Assembly: GCA_022829145.1 (NCBI GenBank)
Contig: CM040764.1
Coordinates: forward strand, 12,606,049 to 12,670,048
DNA length: 64,000 nucleotides
Source: Albula goreensis
Lineage: Eukaryota > Chordata > Actinopteri > Albuliformes > Albulidae
Reading direction: 5' to 3'
Shown here: positions 47,966 through 60,350 of the stretch, piece after piece
Numbering within the stretch: position 1 is the stretch's first letter
How the letters are laid out: each line of letters opens with the position of its first letter
Notes under the pieces: generated by a model
What the model was told of the DNA's origin: nothing
What the model saw: the letters and a program-made list of their open reading frames with translations, nothing else
Databases searched by the model: none
Translations under genes and position numbers: made by a program

Positions 47966-50900
47966 CTGGGAAGGAGAGAGAGAATGGGAGGGAAGATTTC
48001 ATTCATCTGCACTTTGGTTTGTTAGGATGTTTTACACTGGTCACATTTAGAGATATGTTCCAAAGCTGATCTCACAAATGAGCTGTCACCTTTGGTGTTA
48101 CAATCAAAAAGTCCCTGGCCCATTTTTGAATCACTGAATTATAAGTATTTACTTTAAAAGCCAAAATTATTTTTGGCTTTTCTGGAACGGGTTAGGTCAA
48201 CTGAGAACTCTGTTCTCTTTTGGAGTGACACCCTCTGGAACCAATGTGGGATTACAAGGGATTTTATGACCAACCAAATGTAGTTGTTATTTAGGTGGCC
48301 AGATGTAGAAAGCCGGTGGTTTATGGGAATGTAACCTTGACCCTGGGGTGAACACCCCTCCCTTACTGAAAAATACCTTTGGTTCTGAAGACTTTTGTTT
48401 AATATTTCATCCAAAAGAGCCTCCAAGAGCTCTGTGCCCTTGCACTGGGGTTCTCTCTGGTCCAGGGGAGTGCCCCAGGCTGGCTTTCCGATACCTCTTC
48501 CATCCGCAGCTTTTGCCACATATGCTCAGCTTCAACGGTGAATGATAAAGTGACAGGAAAAGACTAAGAGATTAGCTGTACTTATTTACTCTGCCCTAAT
48601 ACTTTTATTTATCTATTCAACCTCCCATATGTTTTTGTACATTTGCTGGTGTATGAATCATCAACAATCTCTTTTTCATGAAACGGAGAGCGAGTGGCAA
48701 TGAGGGTATTTCAGCTGTTTTGGGTTTTTGTTGAATTCATTTGAACCATATTTTTGTTTGCGCTGCTTTATTTGTGTTTCTTTCTTTTTTCCACCCACCA
48801 CCTGGGCATTTCTAGTCACAACTTTCAAAAGTTAAATCAATCAATTATTAATGTCCAGGTCCTCCTACCACGGGTTGTACAGTTATAATGTATGATTGTC
48901 ATCTTTGTAATTTACAATACATAATCTATAGATTTATGTATTTATGAAAAAATCCAACGATACTACAAGCAGTAATATATTTCTCATATTGTCAATTTTT
49001 TAAACATGTTCAAAAGATCTTTTTGCTGATTGTATGCACATATCGCAAAGTATATTGTACAGTTGTATATTCACAAACTACAAAGAAGGCAAAAGTGTTA
49101 GATATTGCATTTGCATTGCCATTATGTTCAATTGTATATATTTGATATATGATATATTTCCAGATATGCAATGTTGAAATATATGACTTGTTTGTTATGA
49201 CATTATCTGCAAAGGACATACAATCTGAAATGTAATCCTAAAGCGAAGTCTTCATGATGGAGAGGGTTCACGAAAAGATGTAATTACACAGAGACATCTG
49301 TGTGGAAAGTGTCGACAAACAAATGTATGTCCCGAAAAGTCTGACAGAACTTCTGCATACCGAGCGTCTGAACCTTGAAACGGAAACGTTTCCCGTACAT
49401 CAAGCGCGACCTCTGAAATGTGAGTCTCATGGAGACATTTGGACATAAGGCAGTGAGCCTATGTGATGTATGTCTGAGAGTTACATTTGGAACGATTGTT
49501 TTGCAGACTATGACGCCCTTCAAGAAAACAATACAAATACGATATGAATACGAGTACGAATACAAAACAGCCTCTGAAATTATCTGTGTTTTTTAGCATA
49601 TCAAAAATAGATTGACATGTAATTTCAGCCTTTCCATAATGCTGACTGTGCGAATGTGTGAAGCTGTGCTGAGTGTTTCTGCTATGCACAATGGAGGCAA
49701 ATGCTGTCTCTCTCTGTTTATACAGACACACATGGTGAAGACTGAAGAGGAAGCAGCCAAACGGGGGGCTTTTTTTCTCTTTCGCAAAACCATGACCGAG
49801 GCCAGACCCCCGCGCTCCCATGCAGGGTAGCCAGCGGATACTGACCACCCTCCCAGAGGGATGTCTGCACCTGTTTCTAATGAACATGCCCGGTGTGTGA
49901 AACTCTTCACGGAAGAGGATGTGACCTGAGTTTATATGAAGACGTCTGCAGTACCGGGAACCCGTGACCAGGATGCCGGTAGGTACTTGCATTTGCTTGC
50001 TCACATAACTAACTGAAGCCAGTCTGTAGTCAACACATTCATGAATAGTTTATTGTATATGCAGTGCAGCTTGGAGGCTTGTGAATGTTTGGAGCAGTCT
50101 GTATTTTCTCATTTTTACAGTGAAATTGTATTTGGTTGTCATTGATGTCTCAAAAACAGAAAGTCAACCTGATGAACTAGAAATACCTTTTCAAAAGTGG
50201 GATGAATTTGGATTATTCACATAAAGTGAGTCAACATTAAATATCCTTTTAACACCAGGTGAAGCTTGGGTGGCACCTCCCTGAGAAGCAATGGCTTTAA
50301 CCAAACATTTAAACAAAGCATTATTATTATTTATTTTTTTAATCAGTGTAATCTTGCATCTGCTCAAAATTTCAGCCCCTTCTTGCTGGGAAAATTCAAG
50401 AGGAGAATGTCAGGTCACCCTTTCTGTTAGAGGAGGCTGTGCGAAAGGCTGGCCATGCAGCCAAAAGAGCACCCTAAATTGTCAAGCTAATCTGTAGCAG
50501 TGCTTTACGAAGAATATGTCTGTGTCAAAATGGTCAATTAACTATGGGACCTAAAATGTCTTTAAATGCCGTGGCGGGAATGGAGGAAGCTGTTGGTGCG
50601 CGGCGGAGCAGAGATGAGGTGCTGCTGAGGTGAAGCAGCTGACAAACCGCTGCAGGACATGCTTAAAGTCAGCGATGCTCGAGATCACGCCACCAGGTTG
50701 GTGCAAAATGCATCAGTGACTCCAACCAGAGAGAGGGGATGAGATGAATGCGGAGAAATGTACCCTTGTGACAAAAATTTGAGCCCGTCTGAAATTCTTC
50801 AGCGTTTTCTTTTCCGCAAGAGGCGGCTTAATTACCGTCTTGATCAATTTACGAGCCAACCCTTCAGTTTGGTTTGCCCAGAATAGTCTTACAATTTTGT

Positions 50901-51440
50901 TTCGTGCGGGTCATAGAGATTCTGAAGTCGGATAAAGAGAGCAAAGAAACACTAAAAATGGGTCACTGATGGTGTACAGAAGGCAGGAGATCCTTCGTTT
51001 TCTCCTCGGTGAGGGTTTTCAGTGAGGTTTTGAATGAAGACGAGCATTGGTGAGGGTGTGCAGGCATTTACATGGTAGTTCAAAATCACAATCAGAAGGA
51101 AAGGGGTTCAAGACTTGCAATGGTGACTCCTTCAGCAATCGCTTTGTGTGCGGCATAGCCCAGAAACGCACTGCTGTAGTAGTGTTTTATGTCCAGCAGA
51201 GGGAGACAAACCAGTGACTTGTGTTTGCTCCACAATTCATTCATTTAATTTTTTAATTTGGTAGCCATTGCATAAGTACCATTAATAATAGACCTAGTTG
51301 TGCTGAATGCTCCTCTCCTTAGCTATGCTTTTCATTTAAAGCAAACCTACAGCCTAGATGGAGAAATAATTGAGGAGTATCAGTGTTGCCTTATACAAAA
51401 AACAATCGTCAGACCAATGTTTTGATTTTTAACTTGGCAG
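47966..51440. other. Gene-free interval
   Basis: There is no recognisable gene. A 181-codon minus-strand frame (49,459-50,004) has no family resemblance, low-complexity histidine stretches and no splice or promoter context. One isolated CCAGCAGAGGGAGACA core lies at about 51,193-51,208. Confidence 0.45.
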
Positions 51441-51444
51441 AACC

Positions 51445-51513
51445 AGTGCTCAGGCCTGTGGGTGAGTGTCTTTACCTGCACAGAGGTACACTCAGGCCTG
51501 TAGGTGAGTGAGT
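51445..51513. repeat. Isolated 54-bp minisatellite remnant
   Basis: About one and a half units (AGGCCTGTGGGTGAGTGTCT then TTACCTGCACAGAGGTACAC) lie directly against the left end of the inverted duplicate at 51,514. Confidence 0.9.
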
Positions 51514-51915
51514 GTACCCTAGAAGTCATAGATGGAGCCTGGCCTTTGGCTTTAACACGTTGGTAATAGTGCGGGCACCATCACATATTATGTTCACGAT
51601 ACTGAAGAGTGACAGTAATAGCACGGTTGCCCTGCAGATGTGTCCACACTTCCGATGTGATGAAGAAATGCAAAAAAAAAAAAAAAGTTTTAGAAGAGAG
51701 AATGTTTTTGCAGTCTCTGGGAATTACCCTGGCAGGCCGAGTTCACCGGAACAGCCTCTCGAAATACACAATTAGGGGTAAGGGAGTGGTGTAAACCCAT
51801 CTCGTGCCTCAGGTGTGAGAGTGAAATCCCCAGTGTGTATTTCTGTTTCCTACATCTCCATTACACTGAGTTTGAGTTTTGGGTGGATGACTTGAGTCAT
51901 GTGTGTGTTTTATCA
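51514..51915 (+). repeat. Inverted duplicate, uninterrupted copy (partner 40,955-42,325)
   Basis: This copy matches the reverse complement of two blocks of the 41-42 kb locus brought together, joined at an A15 run (about 51,671-51,686). It lacks the tandem repeat and LTR-like segment, so it is either the older pre-insertion form or a deletion derivative. Confidence 0.85.
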
Positions 51916-51932
51916 AGAGAGCATATTGCATC

Positions 51933-51936
<4 letters not shown>

Positions 51937-51969
<33 letters not shown>

Positions 51970-52130
51970 ATGCATGTATGTGACAATATATATCACTTTG
52001 TGTATGTAAGTGTATGCTGGTGTGTGCACATGTATGGATGTGTGTATGTTGACATTCTCCCGTGCTTGCATATGGGAGTCTGTGTATAAGCGTCAGTGTA
52101 TGTGGATAAGTGAGTGTATTTGTGGATGTA

Positions 52131-52164
<34 letters not shown>
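51937..52164. repeat. Two (TG)n microsatellites with TG-rich spacer
   Basis: TG tracts lie at 51,937-51,968 and 52,132-52,164, with degenerate TGTATG-type sequence between them. Confidence 0.95.
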
Positions 52165-52167
<3 letters not shown>

Positions 52168-52600
52168 TGCTCAGCCCAGGCCCAAGTCACAGCTGACTGT
52201 GTCTGTCTCCTCCTCAGTGCTGCTCCACCTTAAGTGCTGGCTGCCCTGTTTGTACTGAAGCTAACAGGCTAACACGTTGCATTACAGCGTGGGGCTGGTT
52301 GCTGAAGCCTGTTGTTCTCTCTTGCCCTCTCTGCTTATTTTTTCCCTCCTTCATTTTTCTTCACTTAATTCAGGAAAACCCCCAAATTGTGCTCCTCTGC
52401 ATTAGACTGTCTCTGAGCTGAGGGTAGTGTGAATGCAGAGTGGAGGGAGGAGTGAAGGAGGAGGGGTTTGTTTGTGAGTTTGCATCGTGGAGTGTGTGTT
52501 TGTGTTTATTTCCCTCAGACAGGTGAAAAAAGGGCAAGGAGGGGTGCCGGTACTGGGAGGGGTGTTGTCACATGGGGGATCCTGAGCCCAATTTTTTATG
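52165..52600. other. Non-coding interval
   Basis: There is no recognisable coding content. It is moderately GC-rich, with GGAGGGAGGAG-type purine runs. Confidence 0.4.
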
Positions 52601-52870
52601 GACTTTTTTTATGCGTTTTTTTCTCACTCCAAGGGAGACACTGACCGAGGAGACGGACTGAGAGAAAGAGAGGGAACCTGGCTGAACTCATGAACAGATC
52701 GGGGAAAAGGACTCGGAGGAAAGTGGCTCAAATCTGTCAAGAGTGGAAGAATCCAGTCTGCCGCCCCAGTCACCATGATCCAGAACGAGCCCAAACCCCA
52801 GTCCCAGGACACACACGGAGACGCTGGGAATAACAAGGCCTCAGGGACTAAAACGAGGGGCACAGATTTC
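52600..52870 (+). repeat. Low-copy duplicated block, copy 2 (partner 34,872-35,145)
   Basis: This is the second copy of the block that starts with a T-rich tract and CTCACTCCAAGG. It retains about 15 bases (around 52,761) missing from copy 1. Its longest forward frame from ATG 52,775 (MIQNEPKPQSQDTHGDAGNN) continues 72 codons, mostly beyond the shared block. Stops in the frame shared with copy 1 suggest it is not a working exon. Confidence 0.8.
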
Positions 52871-53440
52871 AGGCTCCTCCTTCCCCAGTTGGAGGGCAGG
52901 CAGTGGGGGGTAAAGGGGGTTGAGAGCGCACCACCAGAGACACCTTCCCTGCCACCCCTGCCCCGGCACAGCCTTGCCCAGTGTTTGCAGTGAGCGGGGT
53001 GCTACCGAAAGGCGGAGGAGACGAACGGTCCGTGCAGATCATTACTTGTGTGGTCGATCCTCTCTTACCCTCCAGCTGGCCCCCATTTAAGTGCAGACAT
53101 TCAGTATCCTGTACCTAACTCTGCCTTTCTGACCTGTCTTCACTTGTTGTTCTTATTCAGATTTTCTTCAAATAAGGGTGAGAGAAAGGGGAAATCACTT
53201 TGGAACAGGGAACTGAATGATTTATAAACAGATGTGACGGTTAATGAATGCTTTTGTGTTCTTTTTTTACGTGGGGGTTTGTCCCCTTTTCTCTCTTTCC
53301 AGACTCGGCTAAAATGCTTATTACACCGCTGCATCCTGTTTCCACCGATGGCACCGCTGACCTCGGGCCACGGCCAGCCTCATACTCACTGTCAGGCACT
53401 TGGTGTCTGATCGCTTCGCTGGTGAGCAGAAAAACATCAG
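52871..53440. other. Interval with an unassigned exon-like segment
   Basis: Between CTTTCCAG (53,302) and a GTGAGC donor (about 53,420) lies an open frame containing SAKMLITPLHPVSTDGTADL. It has splice-like borders, but I cannot place it in any family. The rest is featureless. Confidence 0.35.
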
Positions 53441-55941
53441 GCCTGTGTAGGAGCCTGTAGGTGAGTGTGTTTATCTGCAAAGAGGTACACTCAGGCCTGT
53501 GTAGAACCTGTAGGTGAGTGTTTTTATCTGCACAGAGGTACACTCAGGCCTGTGTAGGGGCCTGTAGGTGAGTGTTTCTATCTGAACAGAGGTACACTCA
53601 GGTCTGTGTAGAGGCCTGTAGGTGAGTGTTTTTACCTGCACAGAGGTACATTCAGGCATGTGTAGGAGCCTGTAGGTGAGTGTGTTTATCTGCACAGAGG
53701 TACACTCAGGCCTGTGTTGGAGCCTGTAGGTGAGTGTGTTTATCTGCACAGAGGTACACTCAGGCCTGTGTAGAGGCCTGTAGGTCAGTGTTTTTACCTT
53801 CACAGAGGTACACTCAGGCATGTGTAGGAGCCTGTAGGTGAGTGCGTTTATCTGCACAGAGGTACACTCAGGCCTGTGTACAGGCCTGTAGGTGAGTGTG
53901 TTCACCTGCACAGAGGTACACTCAGGCCTGTGTTGGGGCCTTTACGTGAGTGTGTTTACCTGCACAGAGGTACACTCAGGCCTGTGTAGGAGCCTGTAGG
54001 TGAGTGTGTTTATCTGCACAGAGGTACATGCATTCCTGTGTAGGGGCCTGCAGATGAGTGTGTTCACCTGCACAGAGGTACACTCAGGCCTGTGTAGGGG
54101 CCTGTAGGTGATTGTTTTTACCTGCACAGAGGTACACCCAGGTCTGTGTAGGGGCCTGTTGGTGAGTGTTTTTACCTGCACAGAGGTACACTCAGGCCTG
54201 TGTTGGGGCCTTTAGGTGAGTGTGTTTATCTGCACAGAGGTACACTCAGGCCTGTGTAGGGGCCTGTAGGTGAGTGTTTCTATCTGAACAGAGGTACACT
54301 CAGGTCTGTGTAGAGGCCTGTAGGTGAGTGTTTTTACCTGCACAGAGGTACACTCAGGCATGTGTAGGAGCCTGTAGGTGAGTGTGTTTATCTGCACAGA
54401 GGTACACTCAGGCCTGTGTTGGAGCCTGTAGGTGAGTGTGTTTATCTGCACAGAGGTACACTCAGGCCTGTGTAGAGGCCTGTAGGTCAGTGTTTTTACC
54501 TTCACAGAGGTACACTCAGGCATGTGTAGGAGCCTGTAGGTGAGTGCGTTTATCTGCACAGAGGTACACTCAGGCCTGTGTAGAGGCCTGTAGGTCAGTG
54601 TTTTTACCTGCACAGAGGTACACTCAGGCATGTGTAGGAGCCTGTAGGTGAGTGTGTTCACCTGCACAGAGGTACACTCAGGCCTGTGTTGGGGCCTTTA
54701 CGTGAGTGTGTTTACCTGCACAGAGGTACACTCAGGCCTGTGTAGGAGCCTGTAGGTGAGTGTGTTTATCTGCACAGAGGTACATGCATTCCTGTGTAGG
54801 GGCCTGCAGATGAGTGTGTTCACCTGCACAGAGGTACACTCAGGCCTGTGTAGGGGCCTGTAGGTGATTGTTTTTACCTGCACAGAGGTACACCCAGGTC
54901 TGTGTAGGGGCCTGTTGGTGAGTGTTTTTACCTGCACAGAGGTACACTCAGGCCTGTGTTGGGGCCTTTAGGTGAGTGTGTTTACCTGCACAGAGGTACA
55001 CTCAGGCCTGTGTAGGGCCTGTAGGTGAGTGTGTTTATCTGCACAGAGGTACACTCAGGCCTGTGTAGAGGCCTGTAGGTGAGTGTTTTTACCTGCACAG
55101 AGGTACACCCAGGTCTGTGTAGGGGCCTGTTGGTGAGTGTTTTTACCTGCACAGAGGTACACTCAGGCCTGTGTAGGGGCCTGTAGGTGAGTGTTTTTAC
55201 CTGCACAGAGGTACACTCAGGCCTGTGTAGGAGCCTGTAGGTGAGTGTGTTTATCTGCACAGAGGTACACTAAGGCCTGTGTAGAGGCCTGTAGGTGAGT
55301 GTTTTTACCTGCACAGAGGTACACTCAGGCCTGTGAAGGAGGCTGTAGGTGAGTGTGTTTATCTGCACAGAGGTACACTCAGGCCTGTGTAGGGGCCTGT
55401 AGGTGAGTGTGTTTACCTGCACAGAGGTACACGCAGGTCTGTGAAGGGGCATGCATTTGAGTGTGTTTACCTGCACAGAGGTACACGCATTCCTGTGTAG
55501 GGGCCTGTAGGTGAGTGTGTTTACCTGCACAAAGGAACACTCAGGCCTGTGTTGGGGCCTGTAGGTGAGTGTGTTTATCTGCACAGAGGTACACTCAGGC
55601 CTGTGTAGGGGCCTGTAGGTGAGTGTGTTTATCTGCACAGAGGTACACTCTGGGCTGTGTAGGAGCCTCTAGGTGAGTGTGTTTATCTGCACAGAGGTAC
55701 ACTCAGGACTGTGTAGGGGCCTGTAGGTGAGTGTGTTTACCTGCACAGAGGTACACGCAGGTCTGTGAAGGGGCATGCAGTTGAGTGTGTTTACCTGCAC
55801 AGAGGTACACGCATTCCTGTGTAGGGGCCTGTAGGTGAGTGTGTTTACCTGCACAGAGGTACACTCAGGCCTGTGAAGGGGCCCGTAGGTGAGTGTGTTT
55901 ACCTGCACAGAGGTACACTCAGGCCTGTGTAGGGGCCTGTA
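53440..55941. repeat. 54-bp minisatellite, array 2, running into the assembly gap
   Basis: About 46 units of the same 54-bp repeat as array 1 are present, with variant sites (GTGTTTATCTGCA or GTGTTTTTACCTGCA, TAGGAGCC or TAGGGGCC). A block of 13-14 units is duplicated in tandem. The variant AGTGTTTCTATCTGAACAG occurs at 53,571 and again at 54,273 (702 bp, 13 units). The segments 53,942-54,181 and 54,698-54,937 are identical in translation at 756 bp spacing (14 units). The array continues to the first N, so its true length is unknown. Confidence 0.95.
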
Positions 55942-56441
55942 NNNNNNNNNNNNNNNNNNNNNNNNNNNNNNNNNNNNNNNNNNNNNNNNNNNNNNNNNNN
56001 NNNNNNNNNNNNNNNNNNNNNNNNNNNNNNNNNNNNNNNNNNNNNNNNNNNNNNNNNNNNNNNNNNNNNNNNNNNNNNNNNNNNNNNNNNNNNNNNNNNN
56101 NNNNNNNNNNNNNNNNNNNNNNNNNNNNNNNNNNNNNNNNNNNNNNNNNNNNNNNNNNNNNNNNNNNNNNNNNNNNNNNNNNNNNNNNNNNNNNNNNNNN
56201 NNNNNNNNNNNNNNNNNNNNNNNNNNNNNNNNNNNNNNNNNNNNNNNNNNNNNNNNNNNNNNNNNNNNNNNNNNNNNNNNNNNNNNNNNNNNNNNNNNNN
56301 NNNNNNNNNNNNNNNNNNNNNNNNNNNNNNNNNNNNNNNNNNNNNNNNNNNNNNNNNNNNNNNNNNNNNNNNNNNNNNNNNNNNNNNNNNNNNNNNNNNN
56401 NNNNNNNNNNNNNNNNNNNNNNNNNNNNNNNNNNNNNNNNN
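55942..56441. other. Assembly gap of exactly 500 N
   Basis: A run of exactly 500 N probably marks a placeholder gap of unknown size. It begins inside the 54-bp minisatellite, and unique sequence follows it, so the assembly probably broke in the array. Open frames across it are meaningless. Confidence 0.98.
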
Positions 56442-59400
56442 AGACTTATTAAAATAATTTCACATTTGCAGAATTGCTCTGCACATGACTGAAGGTCTAC
56501 AATTATATTCTCAGGGGCCAGATGAAAGTTTTATGTTTTTCTCGGTAGTAGTGAGTGAATTTTGTTTATTGTACACTCTCTATTTACTGTAAATTATTTC
56601 CTAATTAAAAGCATTATGTAGGTCAGTTTACAATTACAAATACAGTCATAGTACTTTATTGATCTCTTCACTGAACTCCTGTTTTTTTTAGAATACTGTA
56701 AAAGCCTCAGAGCCATGTTTCATGTACAGTATTTATGAACTTAATATCTCATTCAATATCTAATTTTATTCTCTTGTGTAATGACTGACCGGCTTTACAC
56801 TATACGGAGTACAGTGTTACTGGCTGCGCTCTTCAGGTTGTTGGTAGTTCACCAGATGACTTATTTATCACAATGCTCTTGTAATTGCTTTTGGACACTT
56901 GAATTCCAGATGAATAAATGAATGCATAAACTAATATGCATTCATAAATATATAGAATTAAGGTTTCCATTATGCATTTACATACGTATGTGTGTGCATA
57001 TATACATATACATATATATATATGTATACCCACACACACACACGCACGCACGCATACCTACCTACCTACCTACCTACATACATACATACACACATGAAAG
57101 CATAAACTAAGCGGTCATTTGTATGCATGTATGTGTGTAAAAATGTGTCTGTCTCACCTCTGATATCGTCTTTGTCATCTGCCTGCACAGCCCTGCCTCA
57201 TATTTCTCTTCCTGTAGGTAACTTGTTGGCACATCGTTTAGAATGTTGTTGATGGTGAGCACTGGGAATGATATTTCATTAAAGAGCCTAATTTCTCTTT
57301 GACTTAAGTGAATGGTGCTGTTGTTTGTATTTCATAGTCCCACATGAGAATTGAACATCCCACCAAAACCACTGAATCATTTAGCATGTCAGTTAGCAAT
57401 TAATATCACCAGTTCACTCTGTTTGACTGGACTACAGCAGGGGCCTCACCAAGCTGATAGGTATTCTCCATCTGCATAGCAGGCAGATTTCATAGTGACC
57501 AGGCTCATCAATGTAGGACATTGATGGTAATGGAACTGCAGGGACAGGTGGTAGCAGACAGATGAGTGAATTACAATGTTGCATTATACTTCCTGAGTTT
57601 GGATAATACAACAATAATCTAAAGAAGGGGTTCTCTACAAGGGGTACAGAATCCTGACTGAAAAGTGTTACTGCATATTAGTTTCATAAGGTGTTTTAGT
57701 ACTGGGTAAGAACAAATGCTAATACCAACACTAGAGCTTCTTGAATAAGACTGCACACCACTTCTCTGAAACATTATGGGAAAATATTTTTAAGAACGAC
57801 ATTGAATTTAATTGAATTTAACTAACTTTGCCCATCACACAAAAGGATTAATGTGAATTGAACACTGGCTAATGTGTCAGCAAAATGGACATATTTAAAG
57901 CTACTTCAGTAACCTCAAGGGGTTGAACCTCTACAGTTTCAATTCAGCTGTTACTTACAATGATGAAACACTGATTCTTTCCTCTCAATGTAGAGTACCA
58001 CAAAGCAAGTGAGGGACAGAAATACCCACTCCTTTGTCTTGCCAACAGTTTCCTTGGCACTGACTTCATGGCTGCTGATTGAAGACACGCTGCCTCTCTT
58101 CTTCAACAGACAAGCTGCCTTCTCTTTTGCCAAAACTGACTCCCCGATTCCTTACCAGTGGAGAGAGAGATAAAAAGAATGAGCAGAAAAGAATATACAC
58201 ATTCTTCAAGAATCTAGCTGTAGGCCCTGTATGTTGAATAATGAAAATATCCAATGGATATTGGGATCCACATAATCGTAGTGCAACTCCTATTAAATTA
58301 TTATTATTATGTAAATGTTACAAGACTTGAATGAAACATATTATATCCATATGCATACATACACATTTATCATTTGAGTCTGCGTATATTTTGTACAGTA
58401 AAGCTCATGTTCAGGTAAATAAACAATTGCCAAGTAACTGATAGGCAGCAATTCATTTCTCTTCCTTCTTCGCTTCACTTTCAACTCCAAAATAAGCATG
58501 CTGGCAAACAAACATGAGCTAAAAGAAGATGTATCTATATTACCTGACACCCAAAGATGGAGAGACTTACACTTATAGTAACACAGCTTATAGAAGAATA
58601 TTATTTGAGAGAGAACATTTTATATGTCTCAAGAATCATCCAGTCTTACCAGTGTGTATGTAAATTATGTTACTTTAGTATTTCCACAATGAATCATATT
58701 GCATTCCTAACCATGAAAATGGATTACTAGATGAAAGTTATTGTAACTAAGGTATTCATCCTATATAAATATATTTTTAATCCACAGATTCAACATTAGA
58801 TACTATTTTTGTCAATCAACTGCTTTAACCTGATTACTGTTAAATTCAGGAATGACAATTCAACATGGGCATCTTATAAACAAGTCCTAGCATCTGTGTT
58901 CCAATTTCATTTGCATGACCTTTTTAAACAGGTATTGATGCAATTTTCAACTTGAGCCAAAATAAAAATGAGCAAGTTGAAAACCACTTCTTGCTTATGG
59001 TGTTTTCCTAAAATAATTATAAAAATAAGCAGCTGTAAAAATAAGCTTCTGTAAAAAGCCATTGAATCAAACAGATGGTCTAATCTACAGCAGTCATAAA
59101 ACTTGTTGTCTATATTCCCATTTATGTTATATTTAATCTATATTCCTAAAGAATTAACCACAATTCCGCTGTGCAAGCTCCCCCTTTGAAAATACTGGGC
59201 ACTTCTTTTTAATGGTAGTTTATACAGCACTGGAGTGAAGAGTCAGATAGACACAGAGATAAAAAAAAAAAAAAAGCACGACAGTTCAAGGGTCAATATG
59301 GTGAGCAACTCCCAGATGAATAACTGACTGAATGAATCAGAGGTACAGCTTGTGGCCTGACCTTTCCTATGTAGTGAGAAATTGACCAGTCACCTTGAGA

Positions 59401-60218
59401 TTCATATCAAAACTAGCCAATAAGTCACAGACCTGAAGGGTGAAGAGCCCACACAGTGGCATTCAGTTCACTGTCATGAAATTTTGGGTTCCAAACTGAA
59501 TCTACTCTATGCACTCCATCTGGCTTTCCCACTGAACACATCACCTTGATTCTGTTGACATGAAAGAGCAAGAAAATAATTTTTACAAATGCACAAACCC
59601 ACATCCGTGTTAAAACCAACCTGTTGGAATTCTGCAGCCAACCTCCGTGACCCAAAAAATGACTGCGAGTACACAGCCAGAACAAGTGTACTGTTTTTTT
59701 TATCTATCTGCAAATCATATAGATATGCATACATACGTCATATTCAGACATAAGTATACATATGCACTAATACAGATATGTGCATATGCACACACGTGTG
59801 CGTAAATGTCAGTTCATACAAATAAGCACTCTGATGCATGCACACGTGCCCCACACAGAACAATCGTGTTACAAAAACACACACTTGCATGCATGGACAC
59901 AAGCATGCACGTGCAACCGTATAAATACCCCCACACACACAACAAAAACCCCAGTACGATTTACAAAAATACAATTTCTCTTCCTCCTTTTCTCTTGCCT
60001 TCTCTGTCTCACACACACACACACATACACACACACAAACAAGTCCTGTTACAAACACATTCACTCTCACTCTCTTTAACTCTTTCTATCTCTTACAAAG
60101 TAATACCGATACACACCCCTATCCCAGTATGCACACAAATAAACTCTCTTTATCTCACTCACTCACACACATCCACACGCAGACATCACTGTCACAAAGG
60201 TGCCAGCACAAAGCATAC
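56442..60218. other. Gene-free interval
   Basis: AT-rich sequence without a recognised gene. A minus-strand frame at 57,951-58,133 (KEKAACLLKKRGSVSSISSH) is basic and serine-rich but unassigned. CA-rich sequence at about 59,750-60,170 generates artefactual open frames. Confidence 0.45.
56990..57095. repeat. Compound TA/CA/CGCA/CTAC/CATA simple repeat
   Basis: A succession of short tandem motifs (TATATACA, CACACA, CGCACG, CCTACCTA, ATACATAC) forms one compound microsatellite. Confidence 0.9.
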
Positions 60219-60350
60219 CTGAAAGAGGAACCTGCAGAGCCCTTTAAACAGCTGCAGTAGGGTCTCATCTCAGATATTCCTGATCACCAGCACGTTGACT
60301 GGCGGCTTGTTCCAGGTCAGCTGCTGAGTGGCCGGGTCCTGGTACTGAAT
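60219..60350 (-). pseudogene. NAD kinase (NADK) exon fragment
   Basis: Read on the minus strand, the segment gives QDPATQQLTWNKPPVNVLVI, then RNI, a TGA stop, and DETLLQLFKGLCRFLFQ before a GT donor at 60,218. This matches the NADK exon reading DPASQRLTWNK...VLVIKKMRDASLLQPFKELC, with the stop falling at the arginine position. NADK phosphorylates NAD to NADP in the cytosol. No other NADK exon is visible within 3 kb on either side, and the catalytic GGDGT region is absent. It is a displaced, inactivated exon copy. The 5' boundary (acceptor at CACATTCAG or slightly further) is approximate. Confidence 0.8.

Noticed and set aside
48154-48519. 121-codon minus-strand open frame
   Set aside because: No family resemblance and no exon borders.
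49459-50004. 181-codon minus-strand open frame
   Set aside because: It has no recognisable domain, no splice or promoter context, and overlaps other open frames. Probably chance.
55889-56492. Open frames of 187-199 codons
   Set aside because: They consist almost entirely of N in the assembly gap.
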